Positions 23,171-35,500 of a stretch of 64,000 nucleotides of DNA are shown piece after piece. Made by a program: the position numbers and the translations under genes. Each line of letters opens with the position of its first letter. Position 1 is the stretch's first letter. The stretch lies in contig NC_087069.1 in assembly GCF_963678635.1 (NCBI RefSeq), positions 21,901,138-21,965,137 on the forward strand, given 5' to 3'. Below the pieces are notes generated by a model. The model was not told the DNA's origin and made no database searches. It was given only the letters and a program-made list of their open reading frames with translations. This DNA is from Symsagittifera roscoffensis. Its lineage: Eukaryota > Xenacoelomorpha > Acoela > Convolutidae.

Positions 23171-23543
23171 TGGAACCAGATAAAAAATAGAATTTATTAT
23201 TGGTTAGGATTCTGATAATTTATCTCTACAAAACATTGAATACTAACTAATCATACTCCATCAAACTAACAACCCATTTATTTGTAAGTGCTGAAACTAC
23301 TTGTAGTTTCAGCACCAGAGCGATTTGAATTAAACTTAGATTACAATTGTTCTCGTTCTTGAAACTAACCTGCATAAACCAGTGTACACTAGATCTATTG
23401 AGACTAGGAGATATATGAGTAAGATTAAGATTGGTATTAGACTAAGAAGTTGCATGAATCTATCCGACCGAAAATAAGATAGAGCAGACAGTGTACCCTA
23501 TCTGAAAGTACTCCATGAGTTTACCAAATAACATATAAACTCA
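23171..23543 (+). repeat. 3' LTR (373 bp)
   Basis: Starts TGGAACCAGAT, ends AACTCA. Same landmarks as the 5' LTR including the palindrome (23288-23315). The differences from the 5' LTR are frequent substitutions and short gaps, so the insertion is not recent. Confidence 0.9.
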
Positions 23544-23547
23544 CAAT
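23544..23547. repeat. Target-site duplication of the LTR element, right copy (CAAT)
   Basis: CAAT after the 3' LTR, continuing as TGTAAAATTCGCG, the expected next bases of the interrupted repeat unit. Confidence 0.8.
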
Positions 23548-24376
23548 TGTAAAATTCGCGTAAGAAATAAAAAGAGCCTAAGATATTGTTTCTAAGAAAG
23601 CGGTAAAATGCGCAACCAACCGGGCTTGTATTTGATATCTGAATGGCATCAGCTTATTAGACTTCATATTAGTCGCTTGCCTCATGCCCTTTTTTGACCG
23701 TTTTCTTAAAATGGCCTAGAAATTTTAGGTCTTTTCTTTCTCAAACGTGAATCTGCGTCTACGATAGCCTCATCTGAAAATTCAATCACTTTGGAGAAAG
23801 GATGGTTTCCTTAAGACAAACACATATATTGTTTTCATCTAATCATCTGATAGATGTAAATTTGTGTACTTGCATATTTTAAAACAAGGTTTGTAAATTT
23901 TTGTGACATTTAGATGTGATAGAGACTTATTGTTTGGATGAGATTTTTTAGATTTGAGAGAATTGATTTCTATGTAACCTTATTCAGAATTTTATTTAGT
24001 TTTACTCGTTTTTCCAGACTTAGTTTGTTTTTAACCTAAGGTGAAAGAGAACTAGATCTCTCCACTTTAAGAAACCTGTTTTTTTTTATTTTGTTTTCTA
24101 GCTGATTATTCAATCAACTGTAAAACTCGCGTAATAAATAAAAGAAGCCTAAGAAGATGTTTCTAATAAAACGGTTTAAAAAATCGAGTTTGTGTTGGAT
24201 ATCTGAACTGGCATTTCATTGTTCGACTACATATTAGTCGTTTGCCTCATCTCCGTTGTTGCTTGTATAACAGTCCGTTTGTTTTCAATTTACTGGACGT
24301 TTTTCCTTGAAATTGTGTAGGTTTTCTAGGTTATTTATTTACCAAACGTGAATCAGCGTCTACGATATCTTCAGTT

Positions 24377-24579
24377 CACTACAAAGCCAAACTGAGCGGT
24401 TTGGGAATTGAAAGCGGATTCCGCAACAAGGACGCTCCCTTGATCTTCTTTTCTTCTTCTAGTTTCTTTGATATATTCGACGGACTTTTAACATGTTTAA
24501 AGACTTGTCCTTGGAAACCAGGAACGTACAGACCTAAAATTGTGCGCCTATCCAATGCACAGTTTGACGTCGTACTGTT
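24377..24579 (-). mobile_element. 203-bp insertion in a repeat unit, coding fragment related to 33714-33959
   Basis: It interrupts the unit between TCAGTT and GAGCATTCAATT, both parts of which are contiguous in other units. GTT stands at both edges (24374-24376 and 24577-24579), a possible 3-bp target duplication. The minus strand encodes NCALDRRTILGLYVPGFQGQ and VFKHVK...KIKGASLLRNPL, similar in protein to the plus-strand ORF at 33714-33959. The outer bases are CACTAC on one side, so a CACTA-type DNA transposon remnant is one option; a processed host-gene piece is another. Confidence 0.5.
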
Positions 24580-25895
24580 GAGCATTCAATTTCTTTGAAA
24601 AATATGATTTTTTTAAGACATACGCATGCGTTCATATCCTTTAATCACCTGGAAAAGGTAAGCCGTGATAAAGATTTTCTTTAAGTTTCCTTGTTATCAG
24701 AGTTCATGTCTTCAAATTTTCAAAAAAAATTAACAATGGACAACATTTTTACTCGTGTTTGTTGATTCGAGCATCCAATTACCCAATTTTAATTCAAAGA
24801 AATTTAGCTTAATGTCCCTAAAATAAACAAAATTGGAATAAACAACCATCGTAAATAATGATGAATCCTTTTAGAAGTGAAAAATGATTAACAATTGTCA
24901 TTGTGGGTGAATTTCAAACCTACCATATGATCGAGCTGTGTCTACTCAAGAGAATGTCTCTGACAAATTTTGCCACAACAAGTTGTTGGAGTGACTTTCG
25001 AGAGTCTTTTGTATCACAGTTTATTACATCAAATTGATAAATTGGATCGTACAAAAATTTTCAGCCTTGTCTTATGATGAAGCGTACAAATCAAATCAGA
25101 AAAAAGTATGGGTAAGCTCTAAACTTTCTCCGAATTCTTGCCTTCCAAGCTCGTTATAAATGAAGAGAAATAATGATATTACGTTTGTTTTTCTTCAACT
25201 TTAAAAAAGTATCTCAGTTAAACGTACCTCAATATTCTGCGTGTTTGTTACACTGTAATGTACTTCAGAACAGGAATTGGAAATTGATAGTGACAATTAA
25301 ATATTTCAAAGACTTTTTCTTTGGCTCAAAAAATTGATATTTAACTGAATTTATTTATATGGATTCATGTTTAAAAATAGCGTAGTTTTAGTTCTATTTC
25401 GACACTTCGGTATGATTTTCAAGCTAACAGGAAAATAAACTAGATCTCCCCAATTTGGGAACCGTGTGTTTTTGATTTTATTTTTTAGCTGAACCGGTAG
25501 CTGAATCTTGTAATTTTGTAACACTCATGGAAAAATTGAAGAAAGTTATGAAACATTTTCTAACAAAAAACTAAAAATGCTTGACCAATCCAGTTTTTTG
25601 TTTACTTACACCAGCATTGCCTTGGTCGACTACTCATTAGTAGCTTGTCTCATCCCTGTTGTTGATCAAAATGCAGTACGTCTTTTATTTTACTAGTCGT
25701 TCTTCATTCAATTTGCCGAGAGGTTTTAGGTCATTTGATTGTCATACCTGATTCATCGTCTACAATAGCCTCAGCTTAGTATACGAATACTTTGAAAAAC
25801 AGATGGTTTCTTCAAGACATACGCGTAGGTTGAGTTCATATCAGCTAGTTCTCTGATAAAAGGCAAACCGTGTTGTCAAAAATCGAAGTTGAAAG

Positions 25896-26606
25896 ATTTA
25901 CTTTAGGTTTTCATCTTATGATAGTTCAAATCTAAATCTCAATTTTCTTAAAAAACTTCAAAAGTTGTCTCATGTGTCTGTTGATTTGAGTCTCCAGTTA
26001 CTTAACAAAAATTACAAGATCAGACTAATTCAATTTGACAGCTAAATTAAGCTTATTGGCCAGAAAATGTTCAAAAATGGAATATACAATCATCGCAAAG
26101 AGTTGATTTTATACATCCTGTTGATTGTTCCCAGAAAAAAAAAGATTTTTTTTGATGCAGCTTTTTTTTAAGTGAAATTTTTAAGTGAAAAGGTTTTTGA
26201 CAAAAACTGCTATGAAATTTTCGTTGGAGAGACTTTCGAGAGTCTTCTGTATTTACTTTAGGTTTTCATCTTATGATAGTTCAAATCTAAATCTCAATTT
26301 TCTTAAAAAACTTCAAAAGTTGTCTCATGTGTCTGTTGATTTGAGTCTCCAGTTACTTAACAAAAATTACAAGATCAGACTAATTCAATTTGACAGCTAA
26401 ATTAAGCTTATTGGCCAGAAAATGTTCAAAAATGGAATATACAATCATCGCAAAGAGTTGATTTTATACATCCTGTTGATTGTTCCCAGAAAAAAAAAGA
26501 TTTTTTTTTGATGCAGCTTTTTTTTAAGTGAAATTTTTAAGTGAAAAGGTTTTTGACAAAAACTGCTATGAAATTTTCGTTGGAGAGACTTTCGAGAGTC
26601 TTCTGT
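25896..26606. repeat. Recent 355-bp tandem duplication
   Basis: 25896-26250 is repeated as 26251-26606, apparently identical except for homopolymer length before GATGCAGC. ORFs at 26185-26400 and 26528-26770 are by-products of this repeat. Confidence 0.9.
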
Positions 26607-27220
26607 ATTTCAACTTATTACACCAATTTGAACAATTGAGCATAACTATAGTTTTGAACTTTTTCTCATGCTTTAGTCTAATATTCAAAAGAGATAAAAA
26701 CTATGGACAAACTTTTTTTTTTTGCGAACTGTTACGTATCAATTTTCGTAAAAATGACGAGGAATTTTGATATCAGGTGATTTTTTCTTCGCCTTCAAAA
26801 AACTTTGGAAATTGATTGTGACACTCAGATGTGTAAACGCTTTTTTTCGGCTCAGTAACTTTATATTCAAACTAACTGGTTCGTATAGAAGCATGTTTAA
26901 AAAACTGGCGTAATTTGATTTATCTTTCGAGTGTTTCTTAATAATTTCAAGTTAATGACAAACTGCGCTAGGTCTCTCCGTTTGGCAAATCTTTTTTTTT
27001 GTTACTATTTTTATTTGAATGGTTCATCATCTTGTAACACTCACATAAAAAAATGAAGAAAACTAAGGAACACTTTCTGAGAAAAACCTAAGAATGATCG
27101 ACCTATCGAAGGTTTTATTGTATATTTAAGCCAGCCTTGCATTGTTCGACTACTTATTTGTCGCTTGACTCATCCCGTGTAAGTGATAAAAAGACAGTCC
27201 GCTTTGACTTTGATTTACTG

Positions 27221-28990
27221 GGAGTTATCGTTGAAATAGCCTAAATCTCTAAGTCATTTGTTTCTCAGACCTGAATCAGACTCTGCGATATCCTTAGTTG
27301 AGGATTCAATTAATTGAGAAAGAGCGATGGTTTCTTCACGACATAAGCATAGGTTGTTTTCATCTTAGCTAAAAATCCGATAAAAGGTAACCCATGCTGC
27401 TAGAAATCGGGGACGTAAGATTTACTTTAGCATTTTTTGTTATCATAGCTCAAATTTAAAAATAAACTGTCCTCAAAACTTCGAAGTATGAATCAATGAA
27501 AATTAATCAATCTGACAAATTAATCATATTAATACTTGTTTCACATGTTTGTTGATTCGAGCATCCAATTACAATTAATTTTAATCTCTGGCTAAATGCA
27601 ATTTGACAGCCAAATTATGTTTAATGACTTTAAGCTAATCAAAATCTGAATAAACAATCATATCAAGACATCGCAAAGAGTTGATTTTGTATACCCGATT
27701 GAATGTTCCAAAATTGAGTGTTTTAATGATGCATCATTTTTGAGGTAAAAAATTTACCAACTGTCAATTTGATTAAATTTTGAGCCTGCTTTATGATCGA
27801 GCTGGATTTATTCAGAGAAGTTTTTTTGATAGAAAGTGTCGTGAAAAAGTCGTTGGAGAGACTTCCGAGAATCCTGTGTAATTCAATTTAATACCCAATT
27901 TGATCAATTGGAGTATAAACAAAATTTTCAGCTCTTTCTGATGTTGTAGCACAAAATTCAAAACAAAAAAAGTATGAGCAAATCATAAAATTTCTCCGAA
28001 TGGCTACCTACCAAATTGGTTAATACAAGAAATAATGTTTTCATCTGGTGTGTTTTTCTGAACTTCGAAAATGTAACTCAAACAAACTTAGGAATCATCA
28101 AAATTTATATCCGTTTTTTACTTTGTACTATTTTTTAAAACAAGACTTGTAGAATGATTGTTATTCACTGGGTGTTTTCATTGAAATAGCCTAAATATCT
28201 AAGTCATTTGTTTCTCAGACCTGAATCAGACTGGATTCAGTTAACTGAGAAAGAGCGATGGTTTCTCCACGACCTACGCATAGGTTGACTTCATATTAGC
28301 TAAATATCCAATAAAAGGCAACCCATGTTGTTAGAAATCGAGGACGTAAGATTTACTTTAGCGTTTTTTCTTATCATAGTTCAATTTTAAAAATCAACTG
28401 TCCTCAAAACTTTTAAATATGAATCAATTAAATTAATCAATCGGACAAATTAATCAATTTAATATTTGTTTCGCATGTATGTTGAATCGAGCATCCCATT
28501 ACCATTATTGCCAAGCTCTGGCTAATTGCATTATGACAGCCAATTTAAGCTTAATGACTTTAAACTAATCAAAATCTGAATAAACAATCATATCAAGACA
28601 TCGCAAAGAGTTGATTTTGAATATCCGGTTGAATGTTCCAAAAATTGAGTGTTTTAATGAATCATCATTTTTGAGGTGAAAAAAATTACCAACTTTCAAT
28701 TTGATTAAATTTTGAGCCTGCTATATGATCGAGCTGGGTTTATTCAGAAAAGATTTTATTCAGATTTGTTTTTATGACAGAAAGTGTCGTGAACAAGTCG
28801 TTGGAGAGAGTTCCGAGAGTCCTGTGTAATTCAATTTTTTGCCCCAATTTGATCAATTGGAGTATAAAATTTCTCCGAATGGTTACCTACTAAATTGGTT
28901 AAAAACGAAAAATAATATTTTCCTCTGGTGTGTAATGTACGAAAATATTCTTCGAAAAGGTAACTCAAACAAACTTAGGGACCCTTAATA
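27221..28990. repeat. Diverged 950-bp direct duplication in the array
   Basis: TTGAAATAGCCTAAAT occurs at 27231 and 28181, and the following 800 bases correspond between the two (for example TCAAGACATCGCAAAGAGTT in both) with indels and substitutions. Confidence 0.75.
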
Positions 28991-29230
28991 TTATATTCTT
29001 GTTTTACCTTGTACTAATTTTTTAAAAAAATACTTCTAGAATGATTGTGACATGTAGAATTAGATTAATTGATTTTTAAAGAACCACGTATATTTCGAGA
29101 TTTTGTTTGATTTTCAATCTATTAGGAAACTGAGCTAGATCTCCCCATTTTAGGAAACCTGATTTTTTGATATTTTTTTGATGGTAATGTTCAATTGAAT
29201 TGTAAAAAAGACTAAGAAATTTTCCAAAGA

Positions 29231-32110
29231 ACGGTAAAAAAACTCGACCAATCGAGTTTGTATTGAATATATGAACCGACACTGCATTAGTTGACTACAT
29301 ATTAGTCGCTTGCCTCATATGTGTTAATGATTAAAAGACAGTTCGTTTGTTTTTGGTTTACTGGGCGTTTTTCCGTGAAGTGGCCGAGAACTTTTAGGTC
29401 AATTCTTTCTCCAACGTGAATCAGCGTCTACGATATCCTCAGTTGATTACTTAAATGTTTTGAAAGAAAAGATGGTTTCTTCAAGACATACCCATAGGTG
29501 GATTTCATCTAATCATCTAATAGAAGTAACATTGTATAGAGGCATATATCAAAAATCATGTTTATAAGTTAATGTAATTTTTTTCTTTTTTCGAGAATTA
29601 AGTATGATTTCAAGCTAATGTGAAACTTAGCTAGATCTCCCCAACTTGAGAAACCTGGTTTTCGGTAGATTTTTAAATTGAATAGTCAACTTGAAAAACG
29701 CACATAAGAGACTTAAGAAATCTATGAAACCGTTTCTAAGAAAACGGTACAAAATGCCCTACGAATCGAGTTTGTATTGCTTATCTGAAGCGGCAGTGGA
29801 TTAATTGACTAAATATTAGTTGACTTCCTCATCTCCGTTATTGATCAAAATGCCATCCTTTTTGTTTTTGATTTACTGGGTATTCTCCATTGATATGGCT
29901 CAAAAGTTTAGGTCATTTGTTTGTCAAATCTGAATCAGCGTCTACGATATCATCAGTTCAGTAGTCAATTACTTTGAAAAAAATGGTTTCCACAAGACTT
30001 ACGCATAGGTTGATTTCATCTAATCATCTGATAAAGGTAATCCGTGATAAAAACAAAATTGAATGACGCAAGCTTTATTTAAAATTCTCTTGTTATCATA
30101 ATTCAATTCTAATATCATGTCTTCAAAATTTCAAAAAAATAAACCACGGAAAAATTAATGAATTGAAATTATGTCTAGTGTTTTTGTTGATTCGAACATC
30201 CAATTCGCTTCGCTAAAAACCATTAAAGCTCAGAACGGTAAAAAAAACTCGAACAATCGAGTTTGTATTGAATATATGAACCGACACTGCATTAGTTGAC
30301 TACATATTATTCGCTTGCCTCATATGTGTTAACGATTAAAAAACAGTCCGTTTGTTTTTGATTTACTGGGCGTTTTTCCTTGAAGTGGCCGAGAACTTTT
30401 AGGCCATTTCTTTCTCCAACGTGAATCAGCGTCTACGATATCCTCAGTTGAATATTCAATTGTTTTGAAAAAAAGATGGTTTCTTCAGGACATACCCATA
30501 GGTGGATTTCATCTAATTATCTAATAGAATTAACATTGTATAGATGCATATTTCAAAAAGCCATGTTTAAAAGTTATTGTATTTTTTTTCTTTTTTCGAA
30601 ACTTAAGTATGATTTCAAGCTAATGTGAAACTTAGTTAGATCTCCCCAATTTAGGAAACCTGATTTTCGATAGATTTTTTAATTGAATAGTCAACTAATT
30701 TGAAAAACTCACATAAGAGACTAAAGAAATCTAAGAAACCGTTTCTAAGAAAACGGTACAAAATGCCCGACGATACGAGTTTGAATTGCATATCTGAAGC
30801 GGCAATGCATTAATTGACTAAATATTAGTAGACTTCCTCATCTCCGTTATTGATTAAAATGCCATCCTTTTTGTTTTTGATTTTTTGGGCATTCTCCATT
30901 GACATGGCTCAAAAGTTTAGGTCATTTGTTTGTCAAATCGGAATCAGCGTCTACGATATCATCAGTTCAGTAGTCAATTACTTTGGAAAAAAAATGGTTT
31001 CCACAAGACATACGCATAGGTTGATTTCATCTAATCATCTGATAAAGGTAATTCGTGATGAGAACAAAATTGAATGACGCAATCTTTATTTAAAATTCTC
31101 TTGTTATCATAATTCAATTCTAATATCGTGTCTTCAAAATTTCAAAAAAATAAACCACGGAAAAATTAATGAATTGAAATTATGTCTAGTGTTTTTGTTG
31201 ATTCGAACATCCAATTCTCTAAAAACCATTCAAGCTCAGAACGGTAAAAAAACTCGAACAATCGAGTTTGTATTGAATATATGAACCGACACTGCATTAG
31301 TTGACTACATATTATTCGCTTGCCTCATATGTGTCAATGATTAAAAGACAGTCCGTTTGTTTTTGATTTACTGGGCGTTCTCCCTTGAAGTGGCCGAGAA
31401 TTTTTAGGTCATTTCTTTCTCCAACGTGAATCAGCGTCTACGATATCCTCAGTTGAATATTTAAATGTTTTGAAAAAAAATAGGGTAATGTGAAACTTAG
31501 CTAGATCTCCCCAATTTAGGAAACCTGATTTTCGATAGATTTTTTAATTGAATAGTCAACTAATTTGAAAAACTCACATAAGAGACTAAAGAAATCTAAG
31601 AAACCGTTTCTAAGAAAACGGTACAAAACGCCCGACGAATCGAATTTGTATTGCATATCTGAAGCGGCAGTGCATTAATTGACTAAATATTAGTCGACCA
31701 TCTCATCTCCGTTATTGATCAAAATGCCATCCTTTTTGTTTTTGATTTACTGGGTATTCTCCATTGATATGGCTCAAAAGTTTAGGTCATTTGTTTGTCA
31801 AATCTGAATCAGCGTCTACGATATCATCAGTTCAGTAGTCAATTACTTTGAAAAAAATGGTTTCCACAAGACTTACGCATAGGTTGATTTCAACTTATCA
31901 TCTGATAAAAGTAATCCGTGATATGAAAAAAAATTGAATGACGCAATCTTTATTTAAAGTTCTCATGTCATCATAATTCAATTCTAATATCATGTCTTCA
32001 AATTTTCAAAAAAATATACCACGGAAAAATTAATGAATTGAAGATTTGTCTAGTGTTTTTGTTGATTCGAGCATCCAATTCGCTAAAAAACATACAAGCT
32101 CAGGTCAATT
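29231..32110. repeat. Higher-order repeat, three copies of about 1 kb
   Basis: ATCGAGTTTGTATTGAATAT begins at 29251, 30255 and 31261, giving periods of 1004 and 1006 bp. Each copy contains two of the basic units. The third has lost a segment at about 31483. The copies are far more alike than the rest of the array. Confidence 0.85.
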
Positions 32111-32250
32111 TAACTCTGACAACTAAATTCAGTCTAATGGCCAAAAAATGTTAAGACTTGGAATAAACAGTCAGATCAAGACATTGCTAGGAGTTGATAT
32201 TTTATATCCCATTGGTTGTTCGTAAAATAAGATAGTTTTTTGATGCAGCA

Positions 32251-32560
32251 TTTTTAAATTAGCAATTATCAAATAGAATAAGATTGGAACCTGATGTGTG
32301 ATGAACTGGGATCGTTAAAAATAGAATAGGGACCAAAACTGTAAAGAAAATTGTTGGAAAGCCTTCATCTATTTTGTACGAGCTCGTAATTGGACAGTAA
32401 AATTTGCAAAACTTAAAATGGGGCTTTTCTGTATTTTGGGCATACGGGATGTAATGGGAAAACAAAAAAAAATCGTTTCTGGTGTAAATACGAATACGAA
32501 GACTTAAAAACGAACCGTTGTTGTTCACTAGTATCAGCTGAAATTTAAAAAAAAATGCAC
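32251..32560. other. 3' flank of the CAP gene and end of the repeat array
   Basis: Transition from repeat-array sequence into the CAP gene's downstream region. A minus-strand frame at 32259-32573 runs out of the last exon in another frame and has no homology I recognise. No clear polyadenylation signal was singled out. Confidence 0.4.
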
Positions 32561-35500
32561 TCACGAGTTGCAAGTTACAATGTCTTCACCCCATTTTCGA
32601 ATTGATTCGAAGTTCCAGTCAGTCATTAAAGCGTGACCCGGTACATTGCCCTCCGGATTGTACAAGCAAAGTAGAATAAAAGATCCGCATGGTGTTCTAT
32701 CAGACGTGTCGCAACCAATATGCGTACTATTTTGCCACAAAATCTGAATCACATAAGAGGTTGTTCAAAAACATCTTCATGAACAGCAAAAAAGGACAAC
32801 TTTGGCTATAAAAAATCATGGAGATTAGTTTCTTTAACTCACTACAAGTAGCTTTGAGATTCTGATTAGATGTATATTCTTGATAAGCTTTTGAGTTTTT
32901 CAGTTCTTTACGACTTGAGATTTTTTCTGATCGACCATTATAAATTTTTTTTGCTGATTATTTCTACCCCTACAAAATATCGCTCCTTGGATTTTTCCAT
33001 TCAATTAAAATGGACAAACTAAATCGATACTTCTTGGCAAAGTTTTCAACAGAAAAGAGCAAAGGTCAAATTTAAAAAATTTTTGGTTGCATTGAAATCT
33101 ATAAAAAAATCTCATTATTCTAAGGTAATACTCACTTTACCTTAAGAAATGCTCCAAATTGAATTTGTTGAGACGTGAGAATTTTTTCGCCACTTTAATT
33201 TTTTTTTGCTCCATTGGCGTGCCTACTTAATTGTTCGTGTTTCTTTGACTTTCTTTTTGAGCCAACATTGACAAGTTGAATTTATATTTTGACTAAATTT
33301 AAATTCTGCATGAAAAACAAGCTTAATTTAAATGGTCTTTGAATTTTTTAAGGCTTTAAAATTGTTAGTGAAACTAAACGTATAACTCACATTGTCGATG
33401 AAACATTTAGCCACAAAAAATCTTTCTAATTTACCTTGGCTCAAATGGGACTTTTTGTTTTAACAATATCTTACCAAAATGACTTATTCTGCTCGACTTG
33501 TTGGCCTCCTCAGCAATTTTGTTCCTTGGGATTTTTCATAAGACAAATTTCGACAAAAAGTTTGTCATTTTAGCAAACTACTGCATAACAAGACCAAAGC
33601 TTAAATCTGAAATCTTTTGATGGCAATGATAACAATAAAAATGTGAAATGGGTCTAAATGGGAAACTGAACATGTAATCGGCAAAATATGCAGCAACAAA
33701 AAGGCTCTAAAGTTTGGCTCGAATGCCAAATATATTGCACAAACAATTTCATGATGTCAACTGTGCTTTGGTTAGTGCACTGAAAAAGCGCATATTTTTG
33801 TGTGTATTTGGTTCTGGATTCCAGAGAAAAGTTTTTAAATGTGTTAAAATTTTGTCGGTTCAATCAAAGAAACTGAAAGAACAAAAAAAGATTTACAAGG
33901 GAGCGTCCTTGTTTTGGAATCCTCTAACAACTCACAAAATACACAATTCGGCCTCTTAATGAATAAGTCGTAATTAGAAGCAAAGAAAACTTTTAAATGG
34001 CATTGTTTGCTGTCAAATCAACATTTAGTCTCTGTATTTTCTATAATTGAACACAGAGCTGAAAACCTACAATTGAAGATGAAATCCGAACTTAAAAAAA
34101 CTTTAGATAAGCAAACTTCATCTGCCACTGGAAGTTATATTTAAACAACTATAGGTTTTCATTCAATTTGAAAAAAGTTATTTTTGAACTTTCAAAAAAA
34201 CTTTATGTGATGGGTGATTTCATTTAAAATCAAAATATGTAATAGAACGCAAAACCAGAAATAGAGGGTTGCTGAAGAAATAGTAAATATTACAAATACT
34301 GAATCATTCTGCGCACTGGTTAATTTTAATTGCTAAATTATCCTGAGAAAGGCAAAAATTAGTCTTTCATAGACCTTCGCAAAGAAAAACAAAAAAGCAT
34401 TATACCAGCAAAACTAGAAATTCTCACTAACAATGAATCATATACTATTGCTCAGACTCAATCAGTTACTCCAATCAGAAATAGAGGATTTGAGTGGTTT
34501 GTAAATAAAACGCGCTCAAAGTTGTCAAAAAAAAACATTTTGATGAGAAAAGATTTTTAGGAATATTTTTTAATCTTCATTTGAAAAACTAAAATTTTGA
34601 GCTCTATTTCAACAATACGGTTCTTTTTTTTCTGTTTAAAATATTCAATTGTATTTGCGGATAACTCGAGTAGAAACCATTTCAATTTGGCATAAACAGA
34701 GAAAATCAATTGTGTAACAAGTTTTTGTTTATTTGTTCAGCTAAAATTTGATTACCACCAATTACTGTCGGCAGACAAGATAAAACAGTACTGAAAAATT
34801 AGTACGCGTCTCCAAAGGACTACTTCTGCTTTAAAACTGATTTATATCATTCTTTACGGAACTTTTTGTTTGCTTATATTTTGTTTACACCGATGTTTTA
34901 AATTTTCATTTTCTCTACAGCTTTTCTGAGATGAAAGCGAATTAAAACTTCAACTATACGCAAATTTGTTTCGATGCTGAATAAGAAGAAATGATCATCA
35001 CAGCACCTTTTTACTTTGTAACTTTCAAAAGTTTTCTCGAAGGTTGCGTAAAAAACTCGAATAACTTCATCTTCGAATAATTGAATCGTCAAAAACTTAT
35101 TCAAAATAACTTTTTTCCATCCCATCACTTTTGAAAACATAACAGAATCTAGAAACGTGGTAAGCAGTTATGTAAAGTTTTTGGACAAGCGATCGGAACA
35201 AAAACGCAACCAGAAACTGTAAGAACCAGTAAAAAGAATGATACCCTTAAAAAAACGTGAAAAAGTAACAGTTAGAGTCTTTTACGTTTTCAGTTTTTCA
35301 AATCATAATTTCGAAATGAACAAAAAAACATAATAAATATGCTATTCAAATTGGCTGCGAAACTAGAAAAAAAAATTGAAAAACTTTTCGAAAGTATCTT
35401 TTTTTGGAAACATAACAAAACCTACGCATCCTACAGATTTATTTTGTGTTCCATGAACTCAAAATATTATTCAAAAGGACCTATTTTTCCCTGCTGAAAT

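Larger units (their letters stand above)
2179..23543 (+). mobile_element. Very large Ty3/gypsy-type env-bearing LTR retrotransposon (defective)
   Basis: Bounded by direct LTRs starting TGGAACCAG and ending in CA, with a 4-bp target duplication. The internal order is leader, unknown ORF, gag (CCHC), protease (DSGA), RT, RNase H, integrase, then env-like. The RT-RNase H-integrase order is that of Ty3/gypsy elements, and the env-like ORF recalls errantiviruses. The span is 21.4 kb. Removing the nested LINE and one target repeat leaves about 17.2 kb, far above the 7-9 kb usual for errantivirus-like elements. The sense strand is strikingly A-rich and G-poor. Both LTRs and all genes are decayed, so the copy is old and cannot move by itself. 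Confidence 0.9.
23548..32250. repeat. Degenerate tandem-repeat array, right part
   Basis: Continues the unit broken by the LTR element in the same orientation. Anchors recur near 24030, 25413, 26940, 29110, 29607 and 30611. Some units are longer (1.4-2.2 kb) because of an extra block containing TTGATTCGAGCATCCAATT and TCAAGACATCGCAAAGAGTT. It holds one 203-bp insertion, a fresh 355-bp tandem duplication, a diverged 950-bp duplication and a 1-kb higher-order repeat. No ORF is conserved between units. Confidence 0.85.

Noticed and set aside
24401-24598. Plus-strand ORF in the array
   Set aside because: Antisense shadow of the minus-strand coding fragment that has a homologue at 33714.
26185-26770. 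Two plus-strand ORFs of 71 and 80 codons
   Set aside because: Created by the tandem duplication and not conserved in other repeat units.
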